This document shows positions 6,263 to 9,074 of a stretch of 9,074 bases of DNA, one piece after another (the stretch's first letter is position 1; each line of letters begins with the position of its first letter). The notes beneath the pieces were generated by a model. It had not been told where the DNA came from, ran no database searches, and saw nothing but the letters and a program-made list of their open reading frames with translations. Where the stretch lies: the NCBI GenBank assembly GCA_037190665.1, contig JBBCJT010000245.1, positions 1 through 9,074 of the forward strand. Reading direction: 5' to 3'. This stretch comes from JBBCJT01 sp037190665. Lineage in GTDB: Bacteria; Pseudomonadota; Alphaproteobacteria; Acetobacterales; Acetobacteraceae. Both the position numbers and the translations under genes were made by a program.

Positions 6263-6885
6263 TCGACCTGTACGCCTACAACACGCCCAACGGACGCAAG
6301 ATCAGCGTGGCGCTGGAGGAGATGGCGCTGCCCTACCGCGTCCATGTCGTGGACATCACCAAGGGCCAGCAGTTCGAGCCGGATTTCCTGAAGATCAGCC
6401 CCAACAACCGCATCCCCGCCATCGTCGATCCCGGCGGGCCGGACGGCGCGCCGATCAGCGTGTTCGAATCGGGCGCGATCCTGATCTGGCTGGCCGAGAA
6501 GACCGGCCGTTTCATGGGTGCGGACAAGCGCGAGCGCGTGCAGTGCCTGGAATGGCTGATGTGGCAGATGGGCGGCTTCGGCCCGATGCCCGGCCAGGTG
6601 CACCATTTCCTGACGGTCGCGGACGAGGCCGACCGCCGCTACGGGCTGGAACGCTACATGAAGGAGACGCGGCGGCTGTACGGCGTCCTGGACCGGCGGC
6701 TGGAAGGGCGCGATTACATCCTGACGAGCGGCCCTTCGATCGCCGACTTCGCCATCCTCGGCTGGGCCTGGCGGCACACGCGCCATCAGGTGGACCTCGC
6801 CGACTTCCCGCAGGTGAAGCGCTGGTACGAGACGATGATGGCGCGCCCGGCCGTACAGCGCGGCTTCGCGGTCGCCCTGTCGTAG
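6259..6885 (+). CDS. YfcG-like nu-class glutathione S-transferase / disulfide-bond oxidoreductase
   Basis: The 208-residue protein closely follows the E. coli YfcG plan. It opens with LYAYNTPNGRKISVALEE, where Thr9 and Asn11 match YfcG's active-site pair. SPNNRIPAIVD (48-57) contains the cis-proline, and VFESGAILIWLAEKTG (68-83) has the Glu-Ser pair that binds the glutathione gamma-glutamyl group. The C-terminal helical domain has QMGGFGPMPGQVHHF (103-117) and the SIADFAI N-capping box (160-166). YfcG-type enzymes bind glutathione or its disulfide and act mainly as disulfide reductases rather than classical detoxifying transferases. The GTG start overlaps the otsA stop as GTGA, with GGAGAAGG at 6247-6254 as ribosome binding site, so it is translated from the trehalose operon mRNA. 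The family assignment is firm; the physiological substrate is inferred. Confidence 0.93.
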   Translation: MIDLYAYNTPNGRKISVALEEMALPYRVHVVDITKGQQFEPDFLKISPNNRIPAIVDPGGPDGAPISVFESGAILIWLAEKTGRFMGADKRERVQCLEWLMWQMGGFGPMPGQVHHFLTVADEADRRYGLERYMKETRRLYGVLDRRLEGRDYILTSGPSIADFAILGWAWRHTRHQVDLADFPQVKRWYETMMARPAVQRGFAVALS

Positions 6886-6903
6886 CGAAGGAGGAGGAAC
6901 GCG

Positions 6904-7506
6904 ATGCTCATCCTGCACACCTGGGGCACCACCAACGGCCGCAAGCCGATCATCGCACTGGAGGAGTTGCGCCTCGCCTACGAGCTGCGGCCCGTGGACA
7001 TCACGCACAAGGCGCAGCGCAATCCGGCCTTCCTGAAGATGAACCCGCTGGGCAAGATCCCGGTGCTGGAGGACCCCGACGTGGGCTTCCTGACCGAGAG
7101 CAACGCCATCCTGTTCCATCTCGCCACCACCACCGGCCGGCTGCTCGGCATGGGCACGACCTATCTGCGTGTCATCGAGTGGCTGTTCTGGCAGGCATCC
7201 AACTGCGGCCCGGCGCTGTCGAACTACTGGCGGCTCAAGCAGGGCGGCGCGGAGGCCCCGGCGGGCGAGCTCGCGCGCTGGCGGGACGAGACGCAGCGCT
7301 GCCTGACGGTGATGGAGAGCGCGCTGGGGGATTCGAAATACCTGACCGCCGATTTCAGCATCGCCGACATCGCCATGCTGCCGCATGTGCGGCGCGAGGT
7401 GGGCGATGCGGAGAACGCCGAGAAATGGCCCGCGATCCGCGCCTGGCTGGAGCGGTGCGAGGCGCGGCCGTCCGTGGCCAAGGGGCTGACGGTCGAGATC
7501 CGCTGA
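6904..7506 (+). CDS. Second glutathione S-transferase family protein
   Basis: This 200-residue protein has the two-domain glutathione transferase layout. The N-terminal thioredoxin-like part shows WGTTNGRKPIIALEEL (7-22), MNPLGKIPVLED (46-57, with the cis-proline) and LTESNAILFHLA (63-74, the Glu-Ser glutathione contact). The all-helical C-terminal part contains the DFSIADIAMLP capping box (150-160). The TTNGRK start parallels the TPNGRK of the gene before it, so the pair are probably distant paralogues, but the remaining sequence is well diverged and the second lacks YfcG's GGFGP segment. Substrates cannot be predicted. It follows its neighbour by 18 bases and has the strongest ribosome binding site in the run, AAGGAGG at 6888-6894 about 9 bases before the ATG, so it may be translated independently and at a high level. 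It appears to be the last gene of the otsBA transcript. Confidence 0.92.
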   Translation: MLILHTWGTTNGRKPIIALEELRLAYELRPVDITHKAQRNPAFLKMNPLGKIPVLEDPDVGFLTESNAILFHLATTTGRLLGMGTTYLRVIEWLFWQASNCGPALSNYWRLKQGGAEAPAGELARWRDETQRCLTVMESALGDSKYLTADFSIADIAMLPHVRREVGDAENAEKWPAIRAWLERCEARPSVAKGLTVEIR

Positions 7507-7538
7507 GGCGGCGGCCGGCGGGGTTCTGCGGCGGTTCG

Positions 7539-7567
7539 TTGACGGGGGCTGAGGCGCCCCGTAGAAG
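7539..7567 (+). promoter_or_regulatory. Sigma-70-type promoter of the tRNA-Ser gene
   Basis: TTGACG (7539-7544) and TAGAAG (7562-7567) are separated by exactly 17 bases, giving 5 of 6 and 4 of 6 matches to the -35 and -10 consensus. The predicted transcript would start near 7574, about 40 bases before the mature tRNA. The placement in front of a stable RNA gene supports the call. The spacer contains GGGGC/GCCCC, which may be incidental. Confidence 0.65.
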
Positions 7568-7613
7568 CGGCGGTGCAAACGCCGTGGCCCGTTCGCGGGC
7601 TTCGCACTCCTGC

Positions 7614-7706
7614 GGAGGGGTGGCCGAGTGGCCGAAGGCGGCGGTTTGCTAAACCGTTAGACAGGGTCAACCTGTCTCGTGGGTTCGAATCCCATCCCCT
7701 CCGCCA
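7614..7706 (+). tRNA. tRNA-Ser (anticodon GCU), CCA encoded
   Basis: The acceptor stem pairs GGAGGGG (7614-7620) with CCCCTCC (7696-7702), followed by discriminator G7703 and an encoded CCA (7704-7706). The anticodon stem is 7641-7645 with 7653-7657, and the loop TTGCTAA carries anticodon GCT at 7648-7650, reading AGC and AGU serine codons. A long variable arm with an ACAGG/CCTGT stem, typical of class II serine tRNAs, precedes a T-arm with GGTTCGAATCCC. All elements are intact, so this is a functional gene. Its 3' end is a common integration point for mobile elements, and a decayed gene lies just beyond it. Confidence 0.97.
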
Positions 7707-7716
7707 CTTCAATCAC

Positions 7717-8045
7717 TTAGCAGCCTTCCCGAGCGTCGCTCCTTGCGGCGTCGGGATGATCGTGTGCCGGGTTTTGTGCCGGGGTGTCGAGTTTTCCACA
7801 GGCTTTGAGCACCTGCCTGAAGGCGTCCGAGCGCGCGAAGTTGAACGTCGTGGAAGGGCGGACGAAGCTTTCTGTGACTCTGGCTGAGAGATCATTCCAG
7901 TCCAGACTGACAGCCTGATGCGAGCGGCCACGGCACGGGCTGCGGCAAGGGCTTCCCCATCCTGGAGCCTACCGAGAAGAGCAATTGCCTTGGCGCTGCG
8001 GCAGGCCGAGGTGGGTGTGAGGTCCGCCAAGCGGGTGCCCTCCAA
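7717..8045 (-). pseudogene. Small conserved-type protein remnant with apparent frameshift
   Basis: Read on the minus strand, one frame from 8045 gives AKAIALLGRLQDGEALAAARAVAARIRL. Just after this, at about 7905-7912, similarity passes to the neighbouring frame, which gives VSLDWNDLSARVTESF and continues to a TAA at 7717-7719. Joined, the two halves resemble a short domain seen in uncharacterised proteobacterial and phage-related proteins: a helix with a D-G-E-A-x-A-A-A-R-A core followed by G-L-x-W-x-D-L. The split across two frames indicates a one-base indel and loss of function, unless the sequence has an error. A TTG at 8043-8045 is the only candidate start, with no clear ribosome binding site, so the N-terminus may also be lost. 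The recognition is from memory of the pattern and I can assign no function. It fills most of the gap between the tRNA and the next gene. Confidence 0.5.
7728..7755 (+). terminator. Stem-loop shortly after tRNA-Ser (candidate terminator)
   Basis: CCCGA (7728-7732), one bulged G and CGTCGC (7734-7739) pair with GCGGCG (7745-7750) and TCGGG (7751-7755) around a 5-base loop, an 11-bp stem with one G-T pair. It starts 22 bases after the encoded CCA, a suitable place to end the tRNA transcript. It lacks a following T-run, so termination efficiency is doubtful. Confidence 0.4.
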
Positions 8046-8129
8046 GCTGCATTAGCAAGTTGGCCAGCGCCCGCAGCCCGGGGGGCTCTGTGCCGGCCGG
8101 CGCGGAAGTGCGCCACCAGACAGGTGCGC

Positions 8130-9074
8130 TTACTCCACGCGCGCGCCGGATGCCTCGACCAGCGGCTTCCAGGCCACCGTCTCCTCGCGCACATAGGCCG
8201 CGAACCGATCCGGCGTGTAGCCGCGCATCAGCACCGCATCCATCGCTTCGAGCCGCGGCCCGGTCTGCGGGTCGGCGAGCGTGCGCTCGACGCTCTCGGC
8301 GATCTTCGCCACCACATCCGGCGGCATGCCCGCGGGCCCGAACAGACCGAACCATGAATACGCCCGATATGCCGGCACACCTGCTTCCGCCATGGTGGGC
8401 ACATCCGGCAGCACCGGAGAGCGACGGTCGCCGGCCACGAACAGCACACGTGCGCCGCCGCTGTCGTGATGCGGCTTCAGGGTGCTCATGACCTCGTGGG
8501 TGAACTGGACCTCCCCAGCAAGCAGCGCCGAGAACGCCTGCCCGGCACTGCGGTAGGGCACATGGGTCACGCTGGTTCCGGTCCGTGCGACGAAGTTCGC
8601 CCCCGCGAGATGACTTGTCGTGCCGACACCGTTGCTTGCGTAGTAGTAGCGGCCGGGATTGGCCCGCAGCTCGGCGATGAGCGCCTGCGCATCGCGCACC
8701 GGCCATCCCCTGGTGGTGATCGCAAGTGCCAGCGGGACGAAGACGGTGGGCGCGATCGCGGTCAGATCGCGCTGAGGATCGTAGGGCAGGGTGCTGTACA
8801 GATGCACCGCCAGCCCCACCGCTGACAGCGCCGCGCAGACCAGGGTGTGCCCGTCCGGTGCCGATCTCGCGACAAGATCGGTGCCCACGATGCCGCCGCT
8901 GCCGGGGCGGTTCTCGATCACGATCGGCTGGCCCAGGATCTCGCCGAGCTTCGGCGCCAGAAGCCGCATGGTGACATCCGTCGCGCCGCCCGTTCCATAG
9001 GGGACGATGACGCGGATCGGGCGCGACGGGAACGCGGAGGCCTGCGCCCGGACGAGGGAGGGCGCGGCGAGGCC
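8130..9074 (-). CDS. Tripartite tricarboxylate transporter (Bug/TctC) substrate-binding protein, N-terminus outside window
   Basis: This is a periplasmic binding protein of the Bug/TctC family, whose members capture carboxylates or other small polar ligands and, when paired with TctA/TctB, deliver them to the membrane permease. The frame is open to the right edge; 314 residues are visible. They begin with the tail of a signal peptide (GLAAPSLVRAQA), then PSRPIRVIVPYGTGGATDV, so the ATG at 8967-8969 is internal and roughly 10-20 residues are missing. Family landmarks follow: QPIVIENRPGSGGIVGTD, the APDGHTL turn, YASNGVGTTSHLAG, THVPYRSAGQA, LPDVPTMAEAGVP and YSWFGLFGPAGMP. YGTGG replaces the more usual PPGG-type first ligand loop, which may affect ligand choice. 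Bug genes are often orphans with no linked TctAB; the ligand is unknown. The downstream side faces the decayed gene and no convincing terminator was seen. Confidence 0.95.
   Translation of the reverse strand, partial: GLAAPSLVRAQASAFPSRPIRVIVPYGTGGATDVTMRLLAPKLGEILGQPIVIENRPGSGGIVGTDLVARSAPDGHTLVCAALSAVGLAVHLYSTLPYDPQRDLTAIAPTVFVPLALAITTRGWPVRDAQALIAELRANPGRYYYASNGVGTTSHLAGANFVARTGTSVTHVPYRSAGQAFSALLAGEVQFTHEVMSTLKPHHDSGGARVLFVAGDRRSPVLPDVPTMAEAGVPAYRAYSWFGLFGPAGMPPDVVAKIAESVERTLADPQTGPRLEAMDAVLMRGYTPDRFAAYVREETVAWKPLVEASGARVE

Noticed and set aside
5653..7578. A 641-codon minus-strand open frame opposite otsA and the two glutathione transferase-like genes
   Set aside because: It is antisense to three genes with clear conserved motifs; long empty antisense frames are common in GC-rich DNA, and its translation is low-complexity and matches nothing I recognise.
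7763..7783. Two direct copies of TGTGCCGGG 12 bases apart after the tRNA
   Set aside because: Only two short copies, without regular array structure or link to a known site; insufficient for a CRISPR, iteron or attachment-site call.
7573..7887. Small open frame running through the tRNA gene
   Set aside because: Its apparent peptide is a translation of the tRNA-Ser itself plus flanks, a common artefact.

Overview
This is a GC-rich window of ordinary chromosome. Gene families and composition suggest an alphaproteobacterium, perhaps an Acetobacteraceae (Roseomonas-like) species: SdhB at the left edge, an otsB-otsA trehalose pair, a Bug/TctC-type binding protein at the right edge, and strong G/C preference at third codon positions. 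The taxonomy is inference only.

Layout. Positions 1-466 hold the C-terminal part of succinate dehydrogenase iron-sulfur subunit SdhB. Then come a small ArsC/Spx-like protein (618-980) and a LigT/ThpR-type 2'-5' RNA ligase or cyclic phosphodiesterase (977-1555), whose TTG start overlaps the preceding stop. Positions 1556-2127 carry no intact gene but hold a 49-codon aldehyde dehydrogenase fragment and a long inverted repeat. A minus-strand CelD/BioF2-like acetyltransferase (2128-3201) is divergent from a membrane-anchored YdcF/ElyC-type DUF218 protein (3343-4086).

Positions 4150-7506 form a tight co-directional run: otsB, otsA, a YfcG-like glutathione transferase overlapping otsA by 4 bases, and a second glutathione transferase-like gene 18 bases further on. 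OtsA makes trehalose 6-phosphate from a nucleotide-activated glucose and glucose 6-phosphate, and OtsB removes the phosphate to give the compatible solute trehalose. The two transferase-like proteins probably add a thiol-redox function to the same stress transcript.

A tRNA-Ser(GCU) with a recognisable promoter and encoded CCA follows at 7614-7706. Beyond it, on the minus strand, lies a small gene remnant that appears frameshifted, and then the periplasmic binding protein gene, which runs off the right edge.

I found no convincing new multi-gene system. The points most worth a second look are the inverted-repeat element next to the dehydrogenase fragment, a near-perfect palindrome in the first codons of otsB, the trehalose/glutathione-transferase linkage, and the decayed gene beside the tRNA.
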